Origin: JAMQKA01 sp043951865 | GTDB taxonomy: Bacteria > Bacteroidota > Rhodothermia > Balneolales > Balneolaceae | Direction of reading: 5' to 3' | Length of the DNA stretch: 64,000 bases | Assembly: GCF_043951865.1 (NCBI RefSeq) | Contig: NZ_JBINJF010000004.1 | Location: forward strand, 1-64,000 | Part shown: one piece after another, positions 1-8,033 of the stretch | Layout of the letters: every line of letters starts with the position of its first letter | Numbering within the stretch: position 1 is the first letter of the stretch | Position numbers and translations under genes: made by a program | Notes under the pieces: model-generated | What the model saw: the letters and a program-made list of their open reading frames with translations, nothing else | What the model was told of the DNA's origin: nothing | Databases searched by the model: none

Positions 1-129
1 GCGCACGTACCGCCAGCAAAAATTGCACAACGGCTCATACAGGGCCAAAAACAGCTCCCGGAACGAGGACCGGTCCCCCTCACGAATGCGCCGTATCCAT
101 TCGCTTACTCGTTCATCGCAAACATCCAA
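1..129 (-). CDS. ECF-type RNA polymerase sigma factor, N-terminal part only (gene runs off the left edge)
   Basis: The minus strand is open from a TTG at 129 to the window edge, giving 43 residues. They include RRIREGDRSSFRELF and a Tyr-Glu-Pro-Leu...Phe-Cys-Trp-Arg-Tyr-Val stretch, the normal start of sigma-70 region 2 (helices 2.1-2.2) in extracytoplasmic-function sigma factors of Bacteroidota. An in-frame TAA lies seven codons upstream and there is no ATG in frame, so TTG is chosen; GGAGGA sits 3-4 bases before it, a slightly short spacing. Regions 2.3-4 lie outside the window. In this phylum such factors often pair with an anti-sigma factor and a TonB receptor, but the receptor at 1592 is divergent and separated by other genes, so no partner is claimed. 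Confidence 0.75.
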   Translation of the reverse strand, partial: MDVCDERVSEWIRRIREGDRSSFRELFLALYEPLCNFCWRYVR

Positions 130-337
130 GATTCCTCCATTTTTACATTATTACATCCCTTTTCATTGTCATTACAATTCAAAAAAGGGGTACCCTGTAA
201 TTTTTTTGGAATTAATTCATACAAAGTCCTTTCCCCGGCGTACAACAGGGCTGGAGGTACATTTGACGAATCTTCAATTGAATAACCAATGAATTTAGGC
301 CAGTCACCATCTCCTTAACTTCACAGGGAGGACTATT

Positions 338-448
338 ATGCGGCTCGATCATCTCTCCACCAGCGGTTTTACCTGCACACCAAATAAATGCAATACCTCA
401 ATCTTCGATAACTCGCAGACTTGTGTGGATGGGAAATTAATATTCTGA
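338..448 (+). CDS. Possible small cysteine-containing peptide (36 aa), unverified
   Basis: An ATG at 338 follows GGGAGG at a spacing of seven bases, an unusually good ribosome binding site for this genome, and opens a 36-codon frame ending at TGA 446-448. The peptide has three cysteines (residues 13, 18 and 29) in its middle and no signal peptide or hydrophobic segment. No modification enzyme or exporter is adjacent, so there is no basis for calling it a modified peptide precursor. It lies between the sigma factor gene and the metal-related unit, and may be chance. Support comes only from the ribosome binding site. Confidence 0.25.
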   Translation: MRLDHLSTSGFTCTPNKCNTSIFDNSQTCVDGKLIF

Positions 449-467
449 TACATTTTCATACTTCGCG

Positions 468-500
468 TTAGCACAACTACGTTAATTATCTTAACTTTAT
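468..500 (+). promoter_or_regulatory. Putative Bacteroidota-type promoter of the histidine-rich/TonB unit
   Basis: CTTAACTTTAT at 490-500 followed by CTAATC at 504-509 recurs almost exactly upstream of the second TonB receptor (9889-9910). TAACTTTA fits a -7 box of the TAnnTTTG type with G changed to A. TTAGCA at 468 sits 24 bases before it, in the place of a -33 element. A GTTAA/TTAAC inverted repeat (481-495) overlaps the -7 box and could be an operator. Assignment is by pattern and recurrence only. Confidence 0.4.
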
Positions 501-526
501 AATCTAATCTGATTTAAAGACCGCCG

Positions 527-856
527 ATGTATAAGTGTAGACTCAAATTATGTGTCAGCCTCGCCCTGATAGCTTTTATGGCTACCGGGCTTACGATCTC
601 TACGCTTCACTCTCATCACGACCTGGAATGGCACCATCACCACCCGGAGGATTTTGCTGACACCGGGAACTGCATCTCTACCAATACGACTCCGTGTCCG
701 ATTTGCGGTTATATATTTAAAACAGATCTGCCGTCCAATACGTCCAGCGGTATCATACGTTTTTCGTCAGAAGAGTTGACTATTGAAGGCTATTTTGACC
801 CCATCTCTGTATTTGAGGTTGTAAATAAAGGCCGGTCCCCTCCTGTTTTCGGCTGA
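527..856 (+). CDS. Secreted histidine-rich protein with a CPIC motif, probable metal-binding
   Basis: 109 residues. The basic N-terminus and hydrophobic stretch at about 6-25 look like a signal peptide. A histidine cluster follows (HSHH, then WHHHH) and a CPICG motif lies further on, so the mature protein offers histidine and cysteine ligands typical of zinc or copper binding. The next two genes are a histidine-rich lipoprotein and a TonB receptor in the same direction, which suggests periplasmic metal capture or sensing for that receptor. It resembles in layout the short DUF2946-like proteins (His cluster plus CxxC) found near metal genes, but I do not recognise a named family with certainty. 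Start: ATG at 527, about 35 bases after the putative promoter. Confidence 0.7.
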   Translation: MYKCRLKLCVSLALIAFMATGLTISTLHSHHDLEWHHHHPEDFADTGNCISTNTTPCPICGYIFKTDLPSNTSSGIIRFSSEELTIEGYFDPISVFEVVNKGRSPPVFG

Positions 857-983
857 TATATCTTTTTGAAGACAATGAACCGGTTGCCACCTGGTACTGC
901 CAATGTTCAGCGACACGTGGCATAGCGGTGAGTATCCCATTGTTGACGAACCATATCCTATTTTACAACCAATTTATAGACCC

Positions 984-1496
984 ATGAAAACCACACCATA
1001 TTTTACACGTTCCCTGTTTACACTGCTTTTTTCCTTTGCCCTGCTAATAACAGCATGTGATAATCCTGCAAGTTCCGATGGCGACAGTGATCATGATGAT
1101 CACTCCGAGCCATATGGCCTGGAACTAATAATGAATGGTGAAACCGTCATTGAGTACTTTAACGGCCAGGTCACCGGCGATCTCCATATCAATGAAGGTG
1201 AAGAGACCGCCCTTATTACTGTTGAGTTCCTCAACGAAGAGGGAGAACATATTCATGATGATGACCTGGATGAGGAGTACAGCCTCGGCTGGAATATTGA
1301 GAATGAAAATATTCTGGCGATCGAACAGCATGATGAAGACGGGCGCTGGAGTTTCCATATGCACGGCAAAAGTGCCGGAGCATCCAAAGTGCAGTTTCAG
1401 CTGCTGCATGGCGACCATGCCGACTTTGAAACCCCCGCTGTAACACAGGACGAGGCTATAGAAATTCATGTTGACGCCGTAAATCAAAATGAATAG
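984..1496 (+). CDS. Histidine/aspartate-rich lipoprotein, probable periplasmic or outer-membrane metal-binding protein
   Basis: ATG at 984 gives 170 residues beginning with a lipoprotein signal whose lipobox is LITAC, lipidation at Cys25. The mature N-terminus is rich in Asp and His (alternating D-H-D-D-H), and further histidines lie at HIHDDD, MHGK and HGDHAD. The predicted mature protein is acidic and beta-rich. An upstream in-frame start at 903 would add 27 residues before the signal peptide and is rejected. It lies between the secreted His-rich protein and a TonB receptor, so a role in handing zinc or another transition metal to the receptor is the simplest inference. The exact metal cannot be read from sequence. 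Confidence 0.75.
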   Translation: MKTTPYFTRSLFTLLFSFALLITACDNPASSDGDSDHDDHSEPYGLELIMNGETVIEYFNGQVTGDLHINEGEETALITVEFLNEEGEHIHDDDLDEEYSLGWNIENENILAIEQHDEDGRWSFHMHGKSAGASKVQFQLLHGDHADFETPAVTQDEAIEIHVDAVNQNE

Positions 1497-1591
1497 CAGC
1501 GGTGGCAGCCAGCTCCATTAGCTCACAGGAATAGTTCACCGGGTAAGGCCTGTTGAACCCTTACCCGGTTATTCCAAAAAATTTACGACCC

Positions 1592-3844
1592 ATGAGATTT
1601 TGCACCATCGCGCTTGTACTTTTTTTATTCATCGGTAGCCAAACCGTTGTGGCTTTGCCTGACGAAGAGACCGGTATATTGGCCGGCACTGTCACTGACA
1701 GAGATACGGGCGAACCCGTTGCCTTCGCCTATCTACATCTTGAAGAGATAAATCGTACCGTTACAGCCCACAGCGACGGCAGCTTTGAATTTACCAACGT
1801 CCCAACCGGCAGCTATACCCTGTCCGTTTATCGTGTCGGGTACCAAACGATCTCCCAAACCGTACGGGTAGCAGAAAACGAAACCACTGAGATAGCGGTT
1901 TCCCTGCGACCCACCGTACTGAATTCTGAAGCCGTAGAAGTGATTGCGACCGACGAGCGCGGAACCGGCTCCAGCCTCGAACACGCCTCCAAAACCATCT
2001 CTGGAACCGAATTACGGCAGGATCTGGGCACTACGCTGGCCAGCACACTCGATGAGGTGCCCGGGTTTAGTTCACGGACCATGGGTTCAGCGCCGGGTCG
2101 ACCCGTTGTGCGGGGACTGGGGGGCGAGCGACTGCTGATACTTCAGGACGGTGAGCGTACCGGCGACGTGTCCGGGCAATCTGCCGACCATGCAGTAACA
2201 GTTGATCCCATGTCAGCTGAAAAGATTGAGATCGCCCGCGGTCCGGCCGCACTGCAGTACGGATCGAATGCCATCGGCGGCGTAATCAACATTGTTCGCA
2301 ACCAGATAGCTACAAGCCAGCCCGATCATCTGCACGGTTCCGCCAGCCTGCAGGGTGAATCTGTCAACACCGGGGCTGTTGCGGGACTTGAAGCCAGTGC
2401 ACCCCTCGGCAAAACCCTCGCCCTGAAGCTGGATGGCAATCTCCGATCTGCCCGAAATACCGCTACTCCCGAGGGCAAACTTGAAAATTCCGGTATTTTA
2501 TCTACCAATAACGCATTGGGGCTCAGTTACATCCGTCCCTGGGGATATGCCGGGCTTGCCTCCAGCGTATACTTCAACAACTACGGTATTCCCCCAAATC
2601 CCGAGGGCGGACATCCCCAAGGGGTCGATATTGAGATGAGGAAATACCAGTCGGAAGCCGGTTCTGAAGTATTTCTCAACAACTCCACCTTCAAATCGAT
2701 AAAAGCCGATATTTCCTATAAAAATTATTACCATCGGGAAATTGAGGCAAGCGGAGATATAGGAACAGAATTCGGCGTATTAACGGGAAACGCCTCGGTA
2801 TTTGCCCGTCACGGAACCCTCGCTTTCTTCGACAGCGGGAAAATGGGTCTTTGGGGTGAAGCCAAAAACTATGCAATCCAGGGCGCCCGTACCCCCGACT
2901 CCGACTCCTACAGCCTGGCCGGATATATCATCGAGGAAAAAGATGTGGGAGCTCTGCACCTGGAGCTGGGAGCACGGTTCGATTACGTAGAAACCACCCC
3001 TGCACAGAGAGATCCCGATTCCCAAATCGGTTTTATACGAGAACGATCCTTCAGTGCACTGGCGAGTTCTGCAACCGCTATATATGACCTGGGTAACGGT
3101 TTTTTTACCGGAACCACCTGGATACACTCGTTCCGGGCCCCTTCGCAGGAAGAGCTGTACTCCGAGGGTCCCCACCTGGCTTCCTACTCCTATGAGGTGG
3201 GAAATCCCGACCTTGACCCTGAACGCGGGTTGGGCAAAGAGCTTTTTTTCCGGTACAAAACCAGTACCACCACTACCGAACTCAGCTTTTATCACAACTC
3301 CTTCGACAGCTATATATACCCGCGCAATACCGGTCAGCCCAGTGCCCGGTTTCCATCGCTGAATGTTTACCAGTTTACCGGCGTAGACGCGTTATTCCAG
3401 GGTGTAGAGGCATCCTCCCAGGTTCAGCTACTGGATTTCTGGGCGCTCTCCGGATCGCTCAGCTATACCCACGCCAGCAGGAAACTAAATAACCAGGAGC
3501 CCGGTGCCGAAGCAGGCGCCACCTGGCATCCTCTCCCCATGATCCCCCCTTTCAAAGGGTCGTTGGGCCTTAAGTATGCCAAAGGTGGATTCCAGGTGGG
3601 ATCCAACCTCCGACTCGCAGCCCGGCAGACCCGGACCGGGGATTTTGAGACCCCTACAGAGGGATACGCCGTAATTGATCTTTTCGGACAATACCGGCTC
3701 CAGTCGGGAGCTGTGCTGCACACCTTTTCCCTGAACGCTGAAAACATCCTTGATACCACCTACCGAAAGCACCTGTCCAGGATCAAGGAAATCAGGCCCG
3801 AGGCAGGTTTTGGCGTTTCGCTTTTGTACCGAATCTATTTCTAG
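1592..3844 (+). CDS. TonB-dependent outer-membrane receptor, probably for a transition metal or metallophore
   Basis: From ATG 1592 the product is 750 residues: signal peptide (about 1-22), carboxypeptidase-regulatory-like beta-sandwich domain (about 28-110), TonB plug (about 120-235, with GxPVVRGLGGERLLILQDG and IARGPAALQYGSNAIGGVINI), then a 22-strand barrel ending in an aromatic residue (YRIYF). A TTG at 1553 would add 13 residues before the signal peptide and is not used; the sequence just before ATG 1592 resembles that before the preceding lipoprotein. It imports a ligand across the outer membrane with TonB-ExbBD energy. Two preceding histidine-rich genes make a zinc- or copper-type substrate (ZnuD-like role) the best guess. 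Family sure, substrate inferred. Confidence 0.9.
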   Translation: MRFCTIALVLFLFIGSQTVVALPDEETGILAGTVTDRDTGEPVAFAYLHLEEINRTVTAHSDGSFEFTNVPTGSYTLSVYRVGYQTISQTVRVAENETTEIAVSLRPTVLNSEAVEVIATDERGTGSSLEHASKTISGTELRQDLGTTLASTLDEVPGFSSRTMGSAPGRPVVRGLGGERLLILQDGERTGDVSGQSADHAVTVDPMSAEKIEIARGPAALQYGSNAIGGVINIVRNQIATSQPDHLHGSASLQGESVNTGAVAGLEASAPLGKTLALKLDGNLRSARNTATPEGKLENSGILSTNNALGLSYIRPWGYAGLASSVYFNNYGIPPNPEGGHPQGVDIEMRKYQSEAGSEVFLNNSTFKSIKADISYKNYYHREIEASGDIGTEFGVLTGNASVFARHGTLAFFDSGKMGLWGEAKNYAIQGARTPDSDSYSLAGYIIEEKDVGALHLELGARFDYVETTPAQRDPDSQIGFIRERSFSALASSATAIYDLGNGFFTGTTWIHSFRAPSQEELYSEGPHLASYSYEVGNPDLDPERGLGKELFFRYKTSTTTTELSFYHNSFDSYIYPRNTGQPSARFPSLNVYQFTGVDALFQGVEASSQVQLLDFWALSGSLSYTHASRKLNNQEPGAEAGATWHPLPMIPPFKGSLGLKYAKGGFQVGSNLRLAARQTRTGDFETPTEGYAVIDLFGQYRLQSGAVLHTFSLNAENILDTTYRKHLSRIKEIRPEAGFGVSLLYRIYF

Positions 3845-4194
3845 AATTCATAAGTTGCTGACGGAACGTATCCTGTTCATTTTTCTTTATATTGGCCTGA
3901 TTAAAGATCCTCCCTGTCAGAAGATCGATTGAACGAGACGTTGAAAGAATCTTTGTGATGTTTTTTTCAGAATTTTTCTGTTTGTTGTTCACCATTTATG
4001 TTACTGTAACAAATAGATCTCAACCTGTTTCTTATTCTGTATGGCCTATGTGCACATTGTCACCTGCCAGCCAGGTATATTATAAAATTGACTGAAACCG
4101 CATAAAAAACGCTCGTATCACTACCGAAAAACACGTATCCCTCCTTAAAGACAAAAACCTGTATGTCATATTTGGCGTCACCCTTTCAGCCGTC

Positions 4195-5286
4195 ATGGGA
4201 GTTGCCAGCATCGCCCCGGCCCTGCCCAAGATGGGGCGTGTGCTCGAGGTTTCCAACCAGCAAATCGGCCTGCTCATTACCATGTTTACCCTCCCGGGCA
4301 TTTTTCTTACCCCTGTTTTTGGGGTCCTGGCCGACCGGATTGGACGCAAAGCAGTGCTCATTCCCTCTCTTTTCCTGTTTGGAATAAGTGGAACCGCGTG
4401 TGCATATGCCACCGATTTCAGCTGGCTGCTCATTCTGCGCTTTCTCCAGGGCATCGGCGGCGCATCACTGGGAGCGCTCAACATAACCCTGATCGGCGAC
4501 CTCTACTCCGGCAACCAGCGGGCTACAGCCATGGGGTACAACTCCAGCGTGCTGAGTATCGGTACGGCCGCCTACCCCGCGATCGGTGGTGCACTGGCTA
4601 CCCTGGGCTGGTTTTTCCCATTTTACCTGTCCCTTCTGGCTATTCCTACGGGCCTTTTTGTGCTGATGGTCCTGCAAAACCCGGAACCCAGCAACGGCAC
4701 CACGCTGACTGAATACCTCAAGAACGTTGCTGGTTCCATTCAGTCAACAAAAGTAATCGGTCTGTTCACTGCAAACTTTCTCACCTTCGTAATGCTGTAC
4801 GGCGGGTATCTAACCTTTTTCCCGATCCTCATGGATGAACGGTTTGGCAAATCCTCCTTTGTCATCGGTATTATCCTCTCGGGTTCCTCATTCGTGACGG
4901 CTCTGACCTCCTCCCAGCTCGGCAAACTTACGGCCCGGTTTTCGGAACCCAACCTGATCCTGACAGCCGCCGTCATCTATATCAGCGTATTTCTCATTAT
5001 CCCTTTTACAGGCAATATATGGATGCTGCTTATTCCAATTGCTCTTTTTGGAGTTGCGCAGGGGATCAACATACCCAGTGTGCTTACCCTGTTGACGCAC
5101 CAGGCGCCGACGGAACACCGGGCTGCTTTTCTTTCGGTCAACTGGACCGTAATTCGTGGTGGGCAGGCGTTGGGACCGGTGCTTCTGGGGACCATTTACG
5201 GTTTTTGGGGCATTACCGGAACATTCCTGTTTACGGCGGGACTGGCCCTATTGTTCGTGGTGATCAGCCTGTTGATGATCAAATAG
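4195..5286 (+). CDS. MFS (major facilitator superfamily) drug/metabolite exporter; true start probably upstream
   Basis: 363 residues from the first canonical start at 4195, with 11-12 membrane helices and the MFS motif A between helices 2 and 3 (GVLADRIGRKAVL). Drug-efflux-type (Bmr/NorA-like) architecture; proton antiport across the inner membrane is expected, substrate unknown. Oddity: ATG 4195 falls inside transmembrane helix 1. The same frame continues upstream without a stop to ATA at 4102, adding IKNARITTEKH... and the first half of helix 1 (LYVIFGVTLSAVM), but contains no ATG, GTG or TTG before the TGA. So either a rare ATA/ATC/CTG start is used, or the start codon has mutated. Reported from 4195 only because it is the first canonical start. 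Confidence 0.85.
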   Translation: MGVASIAPALPKMGRVLEVSNQQIGLLITMFTLPGIFLTPVFGVLADRIGRKAVLIPSLFLFGISGTACAYATDFSWLLILRFLQGIGGASLGALNITLIGDLYSGNQRATAMGYNSSVLSIGTAAYPAIGGALATLGWFFPFYLSLLAIPTGLFVLMVLQNPEPSNGTTLTEYLKNVAGSIQSTKVIGLFTANFLTFVMLYGGYLTFFPILMDERFGKSSFVIGIILSGSSFVTALTSSQLGKLTARFSEPNLILTAAVIYISVFLIIPFTGNIWMLLIPIALFGVAQGINIPSVLTLLTHQAPTEHRAAFLSVNWTVIRGGQALGPVLLGTIYGFWGITGTFLFTAGLALLFVVISLLMIK

Positions 5287-5303
5287 AGGGTTTTGAAAAT
5301 CCT

Positions 5304-5410
5304 AATATCCTCGTTTTGAGGGCGTTGTACTCCCGTTTAAACGATTAAAAAGATCGGTGGCACAACCACCTCCCAACAGAAGAGCAGGTTCTGCAAAAGT
5401 CCCAAATAAT
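5304..5410. repeat. Dispersed intergenic repeat, copy 1
   Basis: About 105 bases resembling 41066-41170, with blocks of identity such as ACTCCCGTTT, a GGTGG-CACAA-CCACC inverted repeat (5356-5370) and AGCAGGTTCTGCAAA, separated by small indels and substitutions. It lies about 20 bases after the MFS gene. No transposase or terminal repeats are present. Confidence 0.6.
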
Positions 5411-5487
5411 AAACCATGGAGATTATGAACCAGTAAAAACGACAGCCAAAAAGTTTAGTTGTTTTCCAGAGGGGATATAAAAAATTA

Positions 5488-5514
5488 AAACCCGGGAGTG
5501 TCCGTCCCGGGTTT
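5488..5514 (-). terminator. Strong hairpin, terminator-like mainly on the minus strand
   Basis: A 10-bp perfect stem (AAACCCGGGA / TCCCGGGTTT) with a 7-base loop. On the minus strand it is followed by TTTTAATTTTTT, a good Rho-independent tail; on the plus strand the tail is poor. No minus-strand gene is visible between here and 7316, so it either ends the MFS transcript inefficiently or ends an unrecognised minus-strand RNA from 5515-5671. The rest of 5287-5671 holds only the repeat and an AT-rich leader before the next gene. Confidence 0.55.
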
Positions 5515-5671
5515 CATGCTTTAGGTTTCAGCATTTAGGAGTGACTAGTTGACTAACTAGATTAGGGTCTTAGAGAGACAAACTTGAGCGCTTGTTCTAT
5601 TTACAAGAGTAGTTTCATCACTTACTGTTACAAATTATTTTAATTTTTCTTCTTTTTACCTATTCTGCGAC

Positions 5672-6130
5672 ATGATTAGAGATGAATTCCATTCACCGAT
5701 CGGCACTCTGCATCTGTTTGCGGAAGAAGAATGTCTAACCAAGCTGGAATTCGCCGCGGAGACCTCCGGCCGTCATTCATCCCTCCCGGTACTGGAGCTG
5801 GCACGGGGTCAACTGCAGGAGTATTTCAATGGCGAACGGTCCCGGTTCGATCTTCCGATCAAACCCGCGGGCACTGGATTTCAGCAGCGGGTCTGGGAAG
5901 CGCTTTCCGATATACCGATGGGCAAAACCGTAACATATCGTCAGCTTTCAGACGCACTGGGCAATCCCAATAGCGTTCGTGCGGTGGGCCGCGCCAATGG
6001 ACAAAATCCGATCCCAATTATTATTCCCTGCCACCGGGTAATTGGCGCCGGGGGAACACTGGTGGGATATTCAGGAGGCATTGAACGAAAGAAATGGCTT
6101 CTACAACACGAGGGAGTCCTGCTGATATAA
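5672..6130 (+). CDS. ogt: Methylated-DNA--protein-cysteine methyltransferase (O6-alkylguanine repair)
   Basis: 152 residues. The C-terminal half has the diagnostic helix-turn-helix wing and active site IPCHRVIGAGG; the methyl-acceptor cysteine is Cys120. The enzyme moves the alkyl group from O6-alkylguanine in DNA to this cysteine and is consumed. The N-terminal domain (about 1-60) is short, as in Ogt proteins, and there is no Ada-type methylphosphotriester domain. Conserved FQQRVWEAL...PMGKTVTYRQLS supports DNA binding. The ATG at 5672 is the only sensible start. It stands alone, more than 270 bases from both neighbours. Confidence 0.93.
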   Translation: MIRDEFHSPIGTLHLFAEEECLTKLEFAAETSGRHSSLPVLELARGQLQEYFNGERSRFDLPIKPAGTGFQQRVWEALSDIPMGKTVTYRQLSDALGNPNSVRAVGRANGQNPIPIIIPCHRVIGAGGTLVGYSGGIERKKWLLQHEGVLLI

Positions 6131-6415
6131 ATGGGGCCGATGAAGAGAAGGGCTTTTCCCTGAAATTACATGATCATCCCGTTTTGGTTGGGTAACTCTA
6201 TCAAAAACAGTATCATGCTACACAAAATTACTTCCAGGGGATAAGATAAAATCGCTATATTAACCAAGAGTTTTGCAAAAGGGTTATTTTGCCCAATACC
6301 AGGGTTTCGCCCATTCGTTCAGGCGTTTATCCAGGACTAGCCCGGGTTTCAACACTCTCAGCATAATAGAGACAAACAAGATCATTTATCAATTTAAAAC
6401 TAATCATTCAAGACT

Positions 6416-6889
6416 ATGAAAAAGATAGCCTCTGTCGCTCTGCTAATTTTTACGTTAACCGTCATCTCGCACACTGCACACGCCCAGAATGACGGTATTG
6501 GCCTGGGCGGTATGATCAACGGTCCCACAGGTATTAGCTATAAAGCGTGGCTAAATGAGGATATGGCACTTTCCGGCGGAATGTCGTTCAGTATTGGCGA
6601 CCTTTCCACATTTTACATGCATACCGATTTTGTGGTCCACGGCAACGGAGAGGGCAACTTAAATTTGGAATCGGGACTTATGCGCCTTTACTACGGGTTT
6701 GGCGGCCGCATTGATTACAATGATGTTACCGATGATGTTGATTTCGGTATTCGGTTTCCACTCGGATCAAGCTACCAGTTTGAAGCGGCCCCGGCTGATG
6801 TATTTTTTGAGCTGGCACCGACTATACTGTTCAACGATTTCAATTTTGGTCTCAACGGGGCCCTTGGATTTCGTTACTACCTGAATTAA
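6416..6889 (+). CDS. Small secreted beta-barrel-like outer-membrane protein, function unknown
   Basis: 157 residues starting with a clear signal peptide ending in HAQ (cleavage near residue 24). The mature part has alternating hydrophobic/polar strands, glycine-rich turns (GIGLGGMINGPTGISYKAW) and a C-terminal strand ending GFRYYLN, as in small 8-stranded barrels (outer_membrane_beta-barrel type). The size suits OmpX/OmpW-like folds rather than a channel. No partner gene is close. The name is structural inference only. Confidence 0.7.
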   Translation: MKKIASVALLIFTLTVISHTAHAQNDGIGLGGMINGPTGISYKAWLNEDMALSGGMSFSIGDLSTFYMHTDFVVHGNGEGNLNLESGLMRLYYGFGGRIDYNDVTDDVDFGIRFPLGSSYQFEAAPADVFFELAPTILFNDFNFGLNGALGFRYYLN

Positions 6890-7315
6890 CAGTCGAAGAG
6901 GACCCAGTTAGTCGCTGTCACCTTGTTTGAGGCGGGGGGAGTTTCTGGACTTGTGGCTGCCAGGAATTTAAATTTTATCCACTCCGGCCTGTGGATTTAT
7001 GAGTCCCCCCCTGGTAAACGCAGCGGAAGTGCCGTTCCGCTATTTGTGACTTGTTATTCGCTATAACAGATACCTAATCTCCGGCAACGGCTTTTTTTAG
7101 TTGTACAAAATGAACAGGGAAAGAGGATGAAGAGGCCCCAACAAGGAAGCTGGAGACTATTCTTCACAATGGAGATGTCCCTTTTGGCTTGATCCAAAAG
7201 GGACAAAAAGATCAAGAAGAATTTAACTCCTCGGGGCGGATCGCGCACCGTCCGCTGCTCAGATGAGGTGCCCGTCCCTCGTCAGACAGAAATTTTTCCG
7301 GTCTTGGACATGATG
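6890..7315. other. Intergenic stretch without a clear gene
   Basis: Contains a short hairpin with 7-bp arms (AGCGGAA...TTCCGCT, 7022-7041) that could end the preceding gene's transcript, although the following bases are not T-rich. Open frames here (for example 7054-7248 minus) have no ribosome binding site or recognisable protein. I see no RNA gene. Confidence 0.4.
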
Positions 7316-7456
7316 CTATAACTCGTTCATACGATCTCCCCTTCGAAATTCATTATTCTTCAATCTATATTCCTCATTCCCCACGCCCTTCGCCAGACAA
7401 AAAGTATTGCGGCTGGGACAGCCTTGTGGATCGTCAATATTTACTGTTAATTCCAT
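7316..7456 (-). CDS. Possible small protein (46 aa), unverified
   Basis: On the minus strand an ATG at 7456 follows GGAGG at seven bases and opens 46 codons with two cysteines. It is divergent from the ferredoxin gene at 7528. No motif is recognised; the C-terminal part is charged and low in complexity. The good ribosome binding site is the only support, and chance is quite possible. Confidence 0.2.
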   Translation of the reverse strand: MELTVNIDDPQGCPSRNTFCLAKGVGNEEYRLKNNEFRRGDRMNEL

Positions 7457-7527
7457 TGCATTACCTCCGAACTCACTACACTGAAGGAGTTTCACGACCA
7501 AATTCACGTTAAGATAAAAATGCTGAC

Positions 7528-7887
7528 ATGAGCAAGCAGGCACGGGAAAAAGCGAAAGAGTTAAAAGTTGATTCTATTGAACGGCATATCTTTCTGTGTG
7601 CTGATCAAACCAAGCCCAAGTGCTGTAAAAAAGAGATCGGACTCGAATCGTGGTCATTTTTAAAAGAAAGACTGAAGGAGTTAAACCTGGATGGTAAAGG
7701 CGGCATCTATCGCACCAAAGCCAACTGCCTGCGGATATGCAAGCGGGGTCCCATCGCCCTGGTCTACCCCGATGGAATCTGGTACCACTCCTGTACCCCC
7801 GACGTGCTCGAACGCATTATCCAGGAACACCTCATCAATGGAAAACCGGTCCGGGAGTACATGTTTTTTGAACATCCTCTCCCCTGA
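7528..7887 (+). CDS. [2Fe-2S] ferredoxin of the thioredoxin-like family
   Basis: 119 residues. The ligand pattern is that of thioredoxin-like 2Fe-2S ferredoxins (COG3411): Cys24 (FLCAD), Cys32/Cys33 (KCC), then Cys67 and Cys71 (NCLRICKRGP). The region GPIALVYPDGIWYHSC is a hallmark of the family. These proteins are soluble electron carriers related to the NuoE/HydC subunit fold. No partner oxidoreductase is adjacent. The extra cysteine pairing at 32/33 leaves the exact second ligand open. Confidence 0.88.
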   Translation: MSKQAREKAKELKVDSIERHIFLCADQTKPKCCKKEIGLESWSFLKERLKELNLDGKGGIYRTKANCLRICKRGPIALVYPDGIWYHSCTPDVLERIIQEHLINGKPVREYMFFEHPLP

Positions 7888-8033
7888 AAGAGCTGCTCAG
7901 TCTCAGGAAATTCTTACACGCATCCTTTCATCATGTTTGGCAGTTGGACTAATTTAGTAATAACTTCCATCTGACGTGTGTAAGACGGAGATGTCTGTCA
8001 ACCAACTGTTGAACCACCTTTATATCCTCAGGT

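Noticed and set aside
1553..1591. TTG start for the first TonB receptor
   Set aside because: It would place 13 extra residues before the signal peptide; ATG 1592 fits better.
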